A DNA stretch of 64,000 nucleotides from NCBI GenBank assembly GCA_963921425.1, contig OY992836.1, positions 12,741,304 through 12,805,303 on the forward strand, in the 5' to 3' direction. Shown in pieces: positions 47,949 through 60,832 of this stretch. This DNA comes from Dryas octopetala. Its lineage: Eukaryota; Streptophyta; Magnoliopsida; Rosales; Rosaceae. How positions within the stretch are numbered: position 1 is the stretch's first letter; each line of letters starts with the position of its first letter. The notes beneath the pieces are model-generated. The model did no database searches and had not been told where the DNA came from. It saw nothing but the letters and a program-made list of their open reading frames with translations. The position numbers and the translations under genes were made by a program.

Positions 47949-49489
47949 AGAAAATGTGGCTCTGGAAACTGGGCACTAGATCCTTAGGAATGTCAACAAA
48001 ATGCCATGCAGGTTTTGTCTAGTGAATTTATTCAAGTTTATGGATCACATCCATAGTTGACTTCCCCAATAATGTTTTTGTCAACTTCTGAACTTTTTAT
48101 AGATGGTTTCCATTCCAAACGGATTCATATGTTATTATCCAGTGAAAATATAGGTGGGTAGGAATGTTTGAATCTGTAAAATTAGCCTGCTGGCAAGTCC
48201 AGGATCATGAAATCACTATGTTTTATGTCACTTCAAGGATTATTTATGGCTTCTTGCAAAGCTGGGTGGCTTTATGGTGATGACATTTAAATTTTATTCA
48301 GCTGCATTTTTTGTTTTGGGTAATGTATGAAAACAGGATTATTATTATTATTAGAATAATGCTATACTTACCACATTTTTATACCATATTTTTATACCAT
48401 CTCACGTGTTATTATTTTATTGGACTGTTTTTTTTTTCTTTTTGGATTTTTATTTTTATTTTTTAGTGTCCAATGTATAAATGTCATGTAAGTTGTCACA
48501 TAAGGTGGTATAAAATTGTGGTATAAAAATATGAGATATCTAGCACTATTGTTATTATTATTTGGTGAAAAGTAGATTCCCGAACTTTAGGTGGCAGGTG
48601 GGATTTGTGGTACTTGAAATTCATTTGGGAAATTGTGTATATATTGCAGTCAACCAAGAATAATTTGTTTGCAGCGGACTTGGATAAACAAATTTTCTGG
48701 ACCATGCAGGGACATCTATTATCTAAGATGAAAACTAGGTGACTCAGTTTCAGATTTGCCAAATGAGGAATGTTAAGGACACCTCTATCCTGGCCTTCTC
48801 ATGCTCTGCAATGTTCAGACTAGAGGGAAAGGGCCCAGTGTGAACATTTTAAGCATCTTGCTGTGGTCATACCTAGTTTGGATGACTTATATTATTGGAT
48901 TCTAGAGTGTGCTGCCCCAGGAATCGTCCTAGTGATATGTAGCAGGGGATTTAAGGTTCATTGTAATACTAATAAGATTGTTGTTGCCTTAGTCCATCTG
49001 CTCCCCTTAGGATGCAGAAGTTGAAGTCGAATCTGGAGAAGCTCATAAGCATATATGCGGTTTTCTTGCCTTTCTTTGTCTTACATTCTGCAGTTTTTGC
49101 ATCAAGGACTTGTGTACCAAATACCCATATGCTACTGCCACAATGTGTTGGGCCTTTTCAAACCATATGCACAAAGAAAGACTAGGTATTAGAATGAAGG
49201 CAATGCCAAATGCCATGGTAAAAGGCTTAGTAGGAGCAGAAATAGAAGCACTAGATCATCCACGAGCATAACAAAATGAACAATACGCAGTCGTTGCAAT
49301 ATGCTTTGAAGTTCTATAAATGGTTCACTCTCTTCTCATATTCTCAGTTAAGCCGCAAGGTCCTATACAATGCAGGATAAGGCTGAAAATAACAAAATTT
49401 GACATGGAGGAGATTCATATATTTCAGAATGTAAACTCCACCGGGTTAGCTGGTGCGACGAATAAATTAGCAGAAAAGAGCACAAAGAA
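47949..49489. other. 3' region of the RNA-binding gene and convergent spacer
   Basis: About 350 bp after the stop is likely 3' UTR. A small foldback MITE occupies about 48355-48550. I see nothing recognisable from about 48560 to 49489, where the remorin gene ends on the opposite strand. Confidence 0.5.
48355..48550. mobile_element. Small foldback MITE (~200 bp)
   Basis: 'aataatgctatacttaccac' at the left pairs imperfectly with 'tatctagcactattg' at the right, and 'ttttataccat' pairs with 'tggtataaaa'. ATT/TTA triplet repeats on both sides blur the target duplication. Confidence 0.6.
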
Positions 49490-51671
49490 TTAGAATGCGT
49501 CGCAGGTATAGCATCTGCTCAGGCAACCCATCTGGACATGCTTACTGAAGGATGGAACCTTGGCTGAAGTTTTGGGAACTTGATGGCCGTCTTTAAGTGG
49601 CACTGAGCTTCTCATCTTGTGGGCTTTAACTTGTGACTTTCTCAGCTTCTTCATGATCTTGTCCATTGTTGACGATCTCTTCTTTTCCAATTTCAACTGG
49701 AACACCAACTTCGTAGTTAGTAAAGTCTAAACAAGAAATGCCCCTGGGATAGTTGGCTTATGCATACATACACTATGAGACATTTATGCTTGCATTGGAA
49801 GAATCAGTATCTCATCAAATAAGACTTTGAAGAACAGCATTTTGATAATGGAATTTAAGAACCCACATTTTGATAATGGACATATTGAGATATGTCCATG
49901 TGGATAGTGGATTTCTCGCGGAAGGGTGGACGAGTAGGTAGAGGGTCCGGCTGCAGTGAGAGTGTGGCGTATTCTAATGGGGGAATATGTCATGGACAAG
50001 AATCCCACATCAAATAAGAATAGGTTCGGTACGGGATTTATATGGGTGGGTTGGTAGCATCACTTAACATGCTAGTCTTTTGGGTTAAAATGACAGACGT
50101 TCAACTCATGACACTTAGTAACTCCCTACAATCACATTTAATCCCTATAAAAAAACAAAAAAGGGAAGAAAACACTTGGAAATGGATTGGTTCTTTCAAC
50201 ATTTATTATTTTCCTTAAGATATATGGTAAATTTCCCATTAAAAATATAACTCAAAGATTGCTCAAATAGAAGAACCTCAAGTTTTCGAAGTGCTGCCTC
50301 AGCTTTTGCCTTCTGTGAGTTCTCCCATGCAGTGATCTTGGCTTCCTCTCTTTGCAACCTGCATACAGTACAAAAATTCCTAGTAATATCAATTTGTATG
50401 CATAAGAACATATCAACCATCCTAGCTAAGATCTTGGTGCAAATGGTTCAAAGTAACCAATAATTCAAAACACTTTAAATTTCTTGGTACATGTTTCCTC
50501 AACAATTTGAAGATTAGCTGATCGCAATGAAATCTAAAAGTTGGTGAACGAACATACCTTGAAGTGTTCATAGCAGCCTCTGCCATATTCCAAGATGAAG
50601 CTTGGTCTTCAACAGCAAATTTGTACAAGTCATTAACATCTGGGTCTGGGGGGACTCTGCTGGTGTCTCCAGTTCTGCGTCTATTATTAGACTCCATGAC
50701 AACAGTGGCTCGATTGTCTACCTGCACTTCTCTGACCTCTAACTTGGCAAAATGGTCACGCTGCTGCTGCTGCTTCTGCTCCTCCACAATAGAAAGCAGT
50801 GTAGGAGAGGAGGGAGCAAATGATTGTCTCCTTTCGGGAGATGAGTGGAGGTGGCAACCCTTTGGGCTTATTTGGGTTCCCATGTCTCTTTGTGAAACAG
50901 CACGCGAAATCGCTTGTTCCTCACACATTGTGTTATCATCAAGCTTCTCATCTGCACATTTAATTTGGTCCACAGTAACAAAGCCAATATATGGGATTTA
51001 ATATGTTAGTTTTAAATTATGTATCATTCAGAAGAATACATATTCTAGCAACAAAATCAGACCCTAAACCCTTCATGATTAATCGAGTATATGATGGCGA
51101 AAACTTTCTCTTATCAGACTGTCTGACAGCATAACATGTTAGATATGTGACGGGAACATTACTCACTGTGCAATTCTGACAATCCAAGCACACTAGTCGA
51201 TCGTCCCAGTCTTCCTCCACCGCCACCGCCACTACCATAGTGAAGACTAACACAATCAGCTGCCAAGACTCCTGTTGAAAATGGGGAGCCAATGGTAAAA
51301 TTTCTCACACTGCCAGTCTCAAAAGCTGGATTTGCAGGCGAATAATTGGAGTAGTACACAGCCCCTGGAGGCTCAATTGGACCACTCTTGGACTTTGGCC
51401 GCCTCTGCTGAGCATGATGAGCATGTGACGAAGTACTCTTGTTGCCATCACCATATCCCAAAACCGGGCTGCAAATCCACCTCTCAGCATCTTCCCATTT
51501 TGAAGGCAAAGTCCTCCCACCATTCAATGCCATCAAAGAGGCGGCGCCGCCACTGCCGCCGCTGATACGCCTCTGTCCACTTCTTGTTGGCAGTGGCACA
51601 CGTTCGGAACTCCAACCCTTTTGGGTTGGAAAGGTCCCCAGATTGTCATGGGAAGCAGAAGCTTTCTTCAT
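49490..51671 (-). CDS. Remorin family protein (four exons)
   Basis: Minus-strand exons in transcript order: 51671-51167, 50951-50558, 50358-50277, 49696-49490; GT-AG borders with matching phases give 395 aa. The N-terminal two thirds are low-complexity and Ser/Gly/Pro/Gln-rich (MKKASASHDNLGTF start, a Gly run near residue 150, EEQKQQQQ in exon 2), as in long remorins. The C-terminal remorin domain starts around residue 275 (KFAVEDQASSWNMAEAAM) and continues through the coiled coil REEAKITAWENSQKAKAEA, RKLELKLEKKRSS and MDKIMKKLRKSQ. The last residues include Cys385, Cys389 and Cys392 (CLSRCYTC), a likely S-acylated membrane anchor. Remorins organise plasma-membrane nanodomains. Length and domain order suggest a group-6-type member, but this subgroup call is tentative. 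Intron 3 contains repeat-like sequence (about 49910-50100). Confidence 0.9.
49910..50110. mobile_element. Probable retroelement remnant in remorin intron 3
   Basis: 'aagaatcccacatcaaataagaat' followed by 'cgggatttatatgggtgggttgg' is the wording typical of plant TRIM/LTR remnants. No paired terminal repeat is visible in the intron. Confidence 0.35.
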
Positions 51672-54600
51672 GTTGCAAAACTGGTTCTGGTTGTGAATTA
51701 AGCATGGTCTTTAATTGCCTAATGTACTTTGTTCACCTTCGATAAGGAAGATTTTGAAGGCTAAGGCCAAGGCCAAGTTACTATGCTTCGTTGTCTTTGA
51801 CACAGCTGTAGTTTTGGCTTTTTTGGGCCTGCTTTTGGCGGGGTGGCCATCCCCTTGTGTACTTGAATTTGATTGGATTTGGACCACTCGATTCACATAT
51901 GAAATTTCTTATACCTGCCAAACTTATAAATCATATCAAAGACTTTGACACTGGGAAGGAGACAAATTGTGCATTAAATATATGGGATCGTTTGTCCAAA
52001 TCAAGAGCATAGTTACAAGTTTTGATGGCTCACTATTTCTTTGCTATCCTTGTCCAACAGTCGCACAAAGAGAAAATATGAAGGAGAGACAACTAGCTAG
52101 CATTCTTCGTTGTGACTATACCATACTTATATTGTTTAGTGTTAAAAGAAAATTGCTGTTTTGTGAATTACTGAAATGTAACTTCTGTAGCATTTTCATG
52201 GTCATGTGGGAGACAAGGACATACTCTCGCTGGCAGGTCGGTGATTCAGACACTGAACCTCTCTATATTCATGTGAGCGGCCAGGACATGCACTGCAGTA
52301 GGTCATGGTGGGATGGGCCCATGAGGTCTATCAATAATCAATATGCTATCACATTGGTATTTTTCTCAAAATAAAATTATTAATTTATGCACTATCACAT
52401 TGTTCGGGGGTAGATGACTGATTATTTAACTGAGTTTCCCCTCAGTCCAAGACTGCCTTTACCTGGCTTCAAGTCCCATAAGAGAAAGAAGAATAGTTAG
52501 GAGTTATAGTAGTTAGAGAAGTAGAGAGTTGCTTATAATAATTAAATAACTAAATGATTTTTTATTTAGTTAATTTTTTACAAAATTTTTTTTTAAAAGA
52601 TAATCTAAAAAACAAGATTACACTACATAATGAGAATGCGAAGAAAACAGGTAAATAGATAAAGTAGTTAGCATTCATCTATCTCCAACACAACATTCTT
52701 CAAGAATAGATAAAAAATCAACTGTTGAACTAAAAATAAATGAGAAATTAACCAAATAACCCAATCAGCCCCCCTAATTGCTTTTAGAGCCTCTTTTTTT
52801 AAAACATATTTTTAGAGGAATGCTATATGCACACCTTTTTTTTTTTTTTTCTTGTCTCTTTACACACCTTCACTTTTAATTTGTGAAATAACAAATATAA
52901 CCTAATACAAAAAAGCAATAAAGGACACAATAAAAAATAAAAATTACTAGCAACCCACTTCCATCCCAGCCCCAACCTCATACCACTATGACGTGATTCT
53001 CGTTGATGGTGGTGGTTCTCCTCCATCTCTATCTGTTTCCTTTTTTCTCTTTGTCTTTCTATTTTTGTTCTCTCACTTTGCACCTTCTTCTGGAAAGAAA
53101 GGGAGGCTGGTGAGGTGGCCGGTCTCCAGATCAGAAGTTGCAAACCATCTTCTGCGCCTCCATCAGAGCCAACACGACGACGCCTTTACCCACGGCTCTC
53201 GTCAATCTCTACCTCTACAACAACATTGATCACGATGTTGCATTTGAGAACTCAACGCCATTAGCAGCGATTCCGCTCCAGCCCATCCCATCCCACGAAA
53301 TCTGCAATTACCAATCCCTTTCTATTTTACACATTATCAAAATACAACTCCCAACTCACCTCATTGCATGCCTTGTACAAATTGCTGGTGTTGCAGTCCT
53401 GTTCTAATTGAAGTCCCTGTGAGCTTACCTCAACCTGAAATGAAGTAATTAATAATTAATTTTTGCTTTCCCCCAAATTACAAATAAAAACCCTAATTTT
53501 AAAAACCTAACTTCAAGAATAGAGCAGTTACACAACTTTCCAAGCACTAGCCAGGTCCAACTGAAGTCCTCGTGAGCTTCCCTCAACCTACAAATACGTA
53601 ATTAATGACTAATTTTAACTTTCCCCCAAATTAGAAACCGAAACCCTAAATTCAAAACCCTAATTTTAGAATCAGAAGCACAAAGAGGAAGGCCACTTAC
53701 CAATTGTGCGAGAGATAAAAGATTGAGAGATTTGGATGCGAAAGTCAAGAGTCAAGAGTGTGAGATGAGAGACTGAGTTAAGTTGAGACTGAGTCGGGTT
53801 TGGAGTATTTAGACAGTTTTGAAGAAAATGGTGATGAGAGGTAGATCAGAGGAAAATGGTGTTTGATGGTTGTCTTTGGTGGACGATACGGTGGTCGGAG
53901 GTCAATTTTGAGGCTTGGCGGCGGGTTGGTTTTTCAATCTCTCTCTCTTCGAATTCTAAATCTGAAGAAATGAAAGTGTTTTGAGAGGGTTATGGTGTTG
54001 GTTGGTTGTGTTTTGGACCAAATCAAAACTATCATGTGGTGTAGAGTGCATGATAATGATCATGCACCCTCCATCTAACGACCCACAATCAATAAAAAAT
54101 ATAAATAATAATTAAAAAACATAAATATATATCGGTTCGGTAAACCGACGGTGTAGGACTAACAAAACTGTTACCGTATACCGCAATGGTTGGTTCGATT
54201 CTCTTTTCAACGCCGACTCTCTCGGACAACTGCCCACGTCAATTTTTTGGTAATCGCAGGTCGATTTTCGGTCATTCCGACTCAGCCTTACTTGTAGTTG
54301 TTGATCTATACAGGTTTTAGATCTGAATTTAATGAGATGAAGTTTTAGATATGTCTTTTTGGTTCATCTTGTTCATCAAATAATAATTAATTCTTTACAG
54401 ATTTTGGTCGATCTTCAATATTGGTCATTTTGTTGGTCGACATTCTGGTTGATTTAGATTTACACTTATGGTGTTATAGCCATTTTAAATGGTGGTTCAG
54501 CCAACTTGAGGGGTATTTTGGCGCTCTTTTCCCCTATATCTTTCGTCGATTTAGATTTACACTTACGGTGTTATAGCCGTTTTAAATGGTGGTTCAGCCA

Positions 54601-55076
54601 ACTTGAGGGGTATTTTGGCACTCTTCTCCTCTATATCTTTCCTTCTTTTTCCCTTTCTCTTTCCTTTCCCTTTCATTCTCTTCGCAGTCGCTCCATGCCG
54701 ACCTCCTTTTCGTCCAACAAGAAGGGTTGCGAAGAGAGAGAGGCGAAGGAGAGAGAAAGAGAGGAGAAGGAAATGGAGAGAAAGAGAAAGACAGAAGGAG
54801 TGAAAAAAGAAATGTGCCGATGGCGTGGGGTCTGCCCACCGATGATGAGAGCAGTAACGCTTGCGCAGAGGTTGGTCAGGGCTTGGGGTTTAGCGACGCA
54901 AGGTTGGTCGGGGCTTGGATTCAACTGCATATTTTTTTTCTTTTATTTTTTAGTTTTTTAAAATTTATTAGCTTAGGATAAAAATGAAAATTTGTAAAAT
55001 GCGATATAGGGTCAAACTTGTCATTCAAAAAATCAATAAAAGAAGTATGAAAAGAGAAGAACATAAATGTGTATAT
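51672..55076. other. Intergenic spacer upstream of the remorin gene
   Basis: The first few hundred bases are the remorin promoter and leader on the minus strand. The rest carries no convincing coding sequence; the open frames at 51967-52374, 52993-53407 and 54506-54961 are low-complexity or lack family resemblance. The stretch includes a 97-bp tandem duplication at 54451-54644. Confidence 0.5.
54451..54644. repeat. 97-bp tandem duplication
   Basis: Two adjacent units (54451-54547 and 54548-54644) both start 'gatttagatttacactta' and share 'aaatggtggttcagccaac', differing at only a few bases. Confidence 0.93.
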
Positions 55077-55177
55077 AGTGCAATTGTTGGCCGAGTAGCC
55101 GAGTTGAAAGAGTCATAGATTTGCTCACTCTGCACCCAAATTTGATCTCTTATTCCCCAAATAAGAAAAAAAAAAAG
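55077..55177 (+). mobile_element. tRNA-derived SINE (~101 bp)
   Basis: Box-A-like TTGGCCGAGTAGCCGAG (tRNA-Ser/Leu type), a degenerate box B, and an A-run end. A 9-bp target duplication TGTGTATAT lies at 55068-55076 and 55178-55186. Confidence 0.75.
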
Positions 55178-55186
55178 TGTGTATAT

Positions 55187-55768
55187 CAGTCTTTGGAAAA
55201 AAAAGCTATAAAAACAAGGGCCGACTGAAAAGCCCTTAATATTACTTTCCACTACAAAAAACCTACCCACAAAAGATCATCAACTAAAAAGCCCATGTTC
55301 ACATTTCAACAAGCCCAACTGGTGAAATACGATGCCCCAGTCTCCCAGACATGAAATTTACAAACCGTGCCACTCAACACTAACCCAGCCAACTAACCGC
55401 TACACCGCAGGCCAAAACTACACAACAAGATCACACTCCCTCACCCACACTGAGAAAGCTGAAATGAAAACCTCCATTGGAACATCTGCAACTCACTAAG
55501 AAAACTACCAAGTGAAGATCACACTCTAAAAATCTTATTTCAACTAAAGATATTTGAAGAAAAAGACAAGAAATTAGGATTTTCATCGAACTAAATAACT
55601 TCACAAAACCCACTTATTTTTCGTATTAAATCTAGTATATAATTTCTGCTTTGCAATTACACTAACCAAGTCAGTATCAAAATTTTCATCAAAACAAACT
55701 AATTTTTCACTCACCACTGCAGTGCGCAGTAACACTTTTTTGTATTTTTTTTTTCTAGTGATATTACA
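55187..55768. other. Spacer without recognised features
   Basis: AT-rich unique-looking sequence between a SINE and an hAT-type element; no gene seen. Confidence 0.5.
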
Positions 55769-55776
55769 CTTACAAA

Positions 55777-56713
55777 CAAGGAGTAAAATTTCGGTTTCGA
55801 GGAAATTTTCGATGGAAATTTCGACGGAAATTTTCGTGGAAATTTCGATTAAAATTTCGATTTCGATAAAATTAGATAAAAAACGATGGAAATTGTTATC
55901 AAAATATGGAAATTTTGAATGAAACTTGACCATATCTTTATTTAACATATTATCTACTATATTAATAAAAAACATTGAAGAAACCAAATTATATAATAGG
56001 TTCATGTGATATAAGATGAATATATGCTCGTTGGAGGCAAAAACTGTTAAACAAATTAGTATAATGAATAATGAAATCAGTATATTCTTTATACTCTATA
56101 ATTTATACACTAACCCTAATACTAAACCCTATATACTCTATATATTATAATACTCTTTATACTCTATAATCTATGCACTAAACTCTATATACTGTATGTT
56201 CTTTAAGATATGGACCATATGGTATAAGATATTATGATTTAGGCCCTTTAGGGTATTCTTCCCCACCAAGCACCAGCCCCTGCCTCTCTCCCCCCAACCC
56301 AGTCCATCCCCGACACACCCCCCCTCACCCAGCCCCTCCCAGCCCCTTTTCTGTGAGACCCTGTATTTTCCAAATAATTATTTTAAATATTTTGAGAATT
56401 TATTTTAAGGATTTTGAGAATTTATTTGGAATTTAAAAAGGTTTTAATTTAATTTTAATTATTTAATTATTTTTGTTTTAAATTAGGCTTGACCCAAAGT
56501 TTAACTTTTAAATTTAGTGGACTTTTGATTCGGACTTTGGGCACGTTGGATAGGTCTCGAGTTCACGAGTTCGTAGACACGTAGCACGCGTCGATCGGAG
56601 TTATGGTTTGAAAGTTACGGACATTTGAAGTAAAGGGCAATTTTGTAATTTTTACAAAAGGGGTTTTAAAACCCAAAAATCAGATTTTTATCCCTTCTCT
56701 CTCCTCTCTCCTG

Positions 56714-56767
<54 letters not shown>

Positions 56768-57272
56768 GTGCCTCACCTTCGCCGCGCCTGCCACCGGCGC
56801 GTGGCGGCGCGTCCAGCCATGGCTGGGCAGCGGGACCGGCCCAGATCTCGTCGCCGTTCATCCTTCTTCCTCCCCCTGGTGGCGGCGCAGCCCAGAAACC
56901 TCCCCCGAGTCGCGAACCAGCTGAGGCCGATCCTTGGAGCTCCGGCGGCGATCTCACTTTTCCGGCGACGACGCGACCTCCCATCACCTGGGTTGTCTTC
57001 CTCTCGTCACGGTGAGTCTGCCCATGTGCTTCCCTGGCTCCGACGACCCCGCACGGCGGCGGATCGAAGATTTTGCCATTTTCCCGAAACCAGCCCCCAA
57101 TTTCGGCGAAATTTCGCCAATTTCGCCAATTTTCGCCGAAATTTCGCGAAATTTCCGAAATTTCGCCGAAATAATTACCGAAAACAATTGGGTATGTGAT
57201 AAAATTTCGGTGACCCAAAAAACGAAATTTTCGGCGAAATTTCGCCGAAAATTTCGAAATTTTCATTCCTTG
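55777..57272. mobile_element. hAT-type non-autonomous element (1496 bp), copy 2
   Basis: A perfect 8-bp target duplication CTTACAAA (55769-55776 and 57273-57280) flanks ends CAAGGAGTAAAATTTCGG and, inverted, CAAGGAATGAAAATTTCG. Subterminal GAAATTTCG repeats are dense on both sides. The interior carries a (CT)n tract and a GC-rich, gene-like patch (56768-57060) but no transposase. It shares both ends with 25577-27004 in reverse orientation. The segment around 56345-56700 ('gagaccctgtattttcc', 'gtagcacgcgtcgatcgg') may be a nested repeat. Confidence 0.92.
56716..56765. repeat. (CT)n microsatellite inside the hAT-type element
   Basis: About 25 CT units directly before a GC-rich patch. Confidence 0.95.
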
Positions 57273-57280
57273 CTTACAAA

Positions 57281-58020
57281 TCCTTAAAAAAGTCAAAATT
57301 CTAAATCTTAAAACTAATCAATCCCTTCAAATTTACTAAAATCATATCTAAACACACATAAATAAGTCTTAACCAACCCAAAAATAACATTTGAAAAACA
57401 TGTAGAAAATACATTAGATTAAATTCCCCAGAATGAATCCCGATTCTGTTGGCCCAGTGGCTTTTGGGATATCAACAGCCCCAAGAAGTAAGCAACATAA
57501 AACAAAAGTTCCTTTGGATATTGGTGTCATCAAATGAAACTCTCTGCTTCATATTTTAATGTTATTGTATGATTGTATCTCTCCTTTCTCCTTTGGATAC
57601 GGTATGTAACNNNNNNNNNNNNNNNNNNNNNNNNNNNNNNNNNNNNNNNNNNNNNNNNNNNNNNNNNNNNNNNNNNNNNNNNNNNNNNNNNNNNNNNNNN
57701 NNNNNNNNNNNNNNNNNNNNNNNNNNNNNNNNNNNNNNNNNNNNNNNNNNNNNNNNNNNNNNNNNNNNNNNNNNNNNNNNNNNNNNNNNNNNNNNNNNNN
57801 NNNNNNNNNNGTAAACAACGAATGACATTGTCGTTTTTGCAATGGAGTGAAAAGCGACAGACACCAATCAAAACAACCAAGAATTTGCTCTGCACATTCC
57901 ACAATGTCCACATGTAGTAGATGTAGAGTTCCAACAATCCACGCCACGAAACATTTTTATATTGACCCTTCTCACGTGAACTTATTAATTACGTATTATA
58001 ATACGAATTCACGTTTATGT
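57281..58020. other. Spacer with assembly gap
   Basis: No gene recognised. Positions 57611-57810 are exactly 200 N, so the real length is probably unknown. Open frames drawn across the N run are artefacts. Confidence 0.9.
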
Positions 58021-58030
58021 TTTAAAAAAA

Positions 58031-58445
58031 GGAAAAAATGCATTTTTAGTCTATATGTTTTATCTTGCAATCAATTTTGGTTCTTGTGTTTTCAAAATTA
58101 CTAATTTGGTCCCTGTGTTTATGTTTGCAAGCAATTTTAGTCCATCACCACCAATTATGGCGGCAAGTTTATGGTGGATTTCACCTATTATGCCCAATAT
58201 AGAGAGAGAGAGAAAGAGAAAAAGAAAGCTGATAGGGAGAGAGGGATGAAGGGTGAGGATGGTGGTGGTGAAAGGGAATAGAGGAATGATTTTGGTGGTG
58301 GTGGACTAAAATTGCTTGCAAACATAAACACAGAGACCAAATTGGCAATTTTGAAAACACAGGGACCAAATTGGCAATTTTGAAAACACAATGACCAAAA
58401 TTGATTACAAGGTAAAACACAGGGGACTAAAAATGCATTTTTTCC
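58031..58445. mobile_element. Mutator-like foldback MITE (415 bp)
   Basis: Perfect terminal repeats starting GGAAAAAATGCATTTTTAGT on both sides. The target duplication is TTTAAAAAAA/TTTAAAAATA (58021-58030 and 58446-58455, one mismatch). The arms pair over more than 100 bp ('gcaagcaattttagtcca' with 'tggactaaaattgcttgc'). The right arm has an internal duplication of 'gaccaaattggcaattttga'. Confidence 0.9.
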
Positions 58446-58455
58446 TTTAAAAATA

Positions 58456-60832
58456 ATAACTTATAAATATATATTTGTAAAAATAAATTACTAATAGACT
58501 TTTTTATCATAAATAGTTCCTCAACTTTCACTTAAATATCAATGTAGTTCTTAAAGTGTATTTTCATTTAATATAATCATTCATCTTTACTACTGGCCAC
58601 TGCACATTAATATTATCTTTTTATTGTATTTCGTTAGAATTTCTTTTAAAAATTATCATGTGCAGTGCACGTGACTTTTTCTCAAAGCTATAATGGTCTT
58701 CACACGTCTTATAACCACTCACAAAGACTCTACAAAATAATAATAAAAAGATTAAAAATAAAATAATTCCAAGTTTACAAAATCTTTAATTCCAAGTTTA
58801 TCCTTAAAAAAAATTAAAAATAAAATAATAATAAAAAATATTCCCACTAGAATCTTAACACACCTAGAGACATTTTTACCCCTAAAAAGGGATTTGGTGC
58901 AATGATCATTTTTATGGTAATTTAAATTAAATTAAATGAAAAGGTACATTGATAAATATGCAGGAGCACATTAAATAAATATGCACTTTAAGTATTAAAT
59001 TAATATTTATGTGAAAATTGAGGAATGATAAAAAGTCTTAATTTTTTTTTTTTTGTTGTAATAAGTCTTAATAATACTACATAATAGATTACTCTAATCG
59101 CACCGCCGCAACAGTCAACGGCACCCACTTTCCCCTTCCTCCCTACTAGTCCCCATGTTTATCGCTTAATATCTTTTTGACACCACCCCTATATTTTATA
59201 TTTGTATATATATCTTATAATCATCATCATGGTCGTCATATGTTTTGTTTTTTTTGGTCTGAATGGTCGTCATATGATTAAGATTTCATATATGTTTGTG
59301 TTCTGCTTACTGACTGAATTCATTTTTTATAATTGAATAATACGATATCACATATTCACATGCAACCGTGTGCAGATAATTAGTGTAAAAAAGAAGAAAA
59401 AAATGGTTTAGCATATACTTCTTATAAAATGAAAGAAAAACCCCGTTAACACACAAAAGGTGTTACACATACATAATAAAGTAACCATATAAAATAAGAG
59501 AAAATGAGAGATCTGAAATTAATTCATAAAGATAATAATGCATCTGTTATTACTTTGCTAGGTAGGTCGGCCATATATATTGTCTTCCTTTTAAGGCTCG
59601 TTTGATTCAAGTTTTGAAGGTTTGAGAATGAAAAATCAATTTCATTCACATGTTTAATAAATACAGGGAAGATAAATTAATTTCTAGCTCAAGAGAATCT
59701 GATGTCTTTATTGGGGGAAAATGAAACCCTTTGTGGAGCAATAAAGATGATTTTCCCTTTTTGGGAAAACATTTATTGCTTCTTTTTAGACAAAACTAAC
59801 TCTGCTATTATTTCAAAATAAATAATAGATTATAGTATAATTGGAAAACTGACTAAACACAACATTTATTGCTTCCAATTTCTAGTTTACTTAACACAGG
59901 AAAAAAAATTTCACATTTCCTTCTCCCTGAAAAATGTAAAGGAATTGATTTCCCAATAAATCATTCCGTGAACTAAACGGGCCCATAATATAATGAGAAT
60001 AACAATAATAACTGTCTTTCTTTTAATATAAAAATTCCTAAATTCAATAATTGACATCTCATATTTTTAGATTGAATCTATTGTCGTTATGCAAGTCTTC
60101 ATAAATTAAGGTCCTAAAATTTGCAAAAGGTCATAGATGCATGTTCCAAATTATGGTAAGCGGTTATGGTTTGGATTTTGGAAGGATCCACTTTATTCAC
60201 CTTCCATTTACTAGAATAAAAATAATTTCGTAAATCATTTCTCATTTTTCTCATTTTTTTTTTTTTTTTTTAGTTTTAGGGGAAGGGGGAATTAAACTTG
60301 GATACAAAGAGAAAAACTCTACAGCCTTTCTAACTAGGCTACCCACCAATTACATATTCCTCAATATTTAGTATATCCAAATTAGATTATTAGAGAAAAG
60401 AAAAAAAAACATTGTGACTAATTTTTCTTATCTTAAAAGTAATGGCAAGAGACAGAATGTGTGAGGTGAGTATTCTAACACACACTACGCCAAGCATCAA
60501 ATCCATATCATTATTATTATTATTGAGAGAATTATAGCTATAGTTTTCGAATTTTAGCTCGTGTATCATTTTGGTCTATGAACTTATTTTTTAATTATAT
60601 AGTCTATGAACTTTCACTTGTGTATCACTTTAATCTATTTCATCAATTTCACCTATATTTTTTGTTAATTTTAATCACATATATCACGTTGAGAAAAGAA
60701 AGATGAGGTACCATTTTTACCTTTCAAAAAGAACTCGCTTGCTATTTTTTTTAATACATCACATTTTGACATTTACATAGTAGTCCTTTCACATTTAAAA
60801 TTCAACCATCACTTTCTATTACAAGGAGAAGA
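58456..60832. other. Intergenic spacer with MITE-like sequence
   Basis: AT-rich, no gene seen. A likely foldback MITE sits at about 59595-59990: 'ggctcgtttgattca' at the left pairs with 'tgaactaaacgggccc' at the right, but I could not settle its target duplication. Confidence 0.5.

Noticed and set aside
50564-51001. 145-codon plus-strand frame
   Set aside because: Antisense to remorin exon 2, which has matching splice phases and a known domain.
51967-52374. 135-codon plus-strand frame
   Set aside because: No recognised motif, no ATG context or splicing partner; Cys/Phe-rich composition typical of AT-rich spacer.
54506-54961. 151-codon frame after the 97-bp tandem repeat
   Set aside because: Low-complexity Arg/Glu-Lys stretch, no family resemblance, and overlaps several equally open frames.
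56688-57296. 202-codon minus-strand frame and overlapping plus-strand frames
   Set aside because: They lie inside the hAT-type element; the ends are GAAATTTCG repeats and the start is a CT repeat. No recognisable domain.
57530-57947. Frames crossing the N run
   Set aside because: They consist mostly of unknown residues across an assembly gap.
59595-59990. Foldback with GGCTCGTTTGATTCA-like ends
   Set aside because: Probably a MITE, but target duplications could not be matched, so it is noted only in the spacer description.
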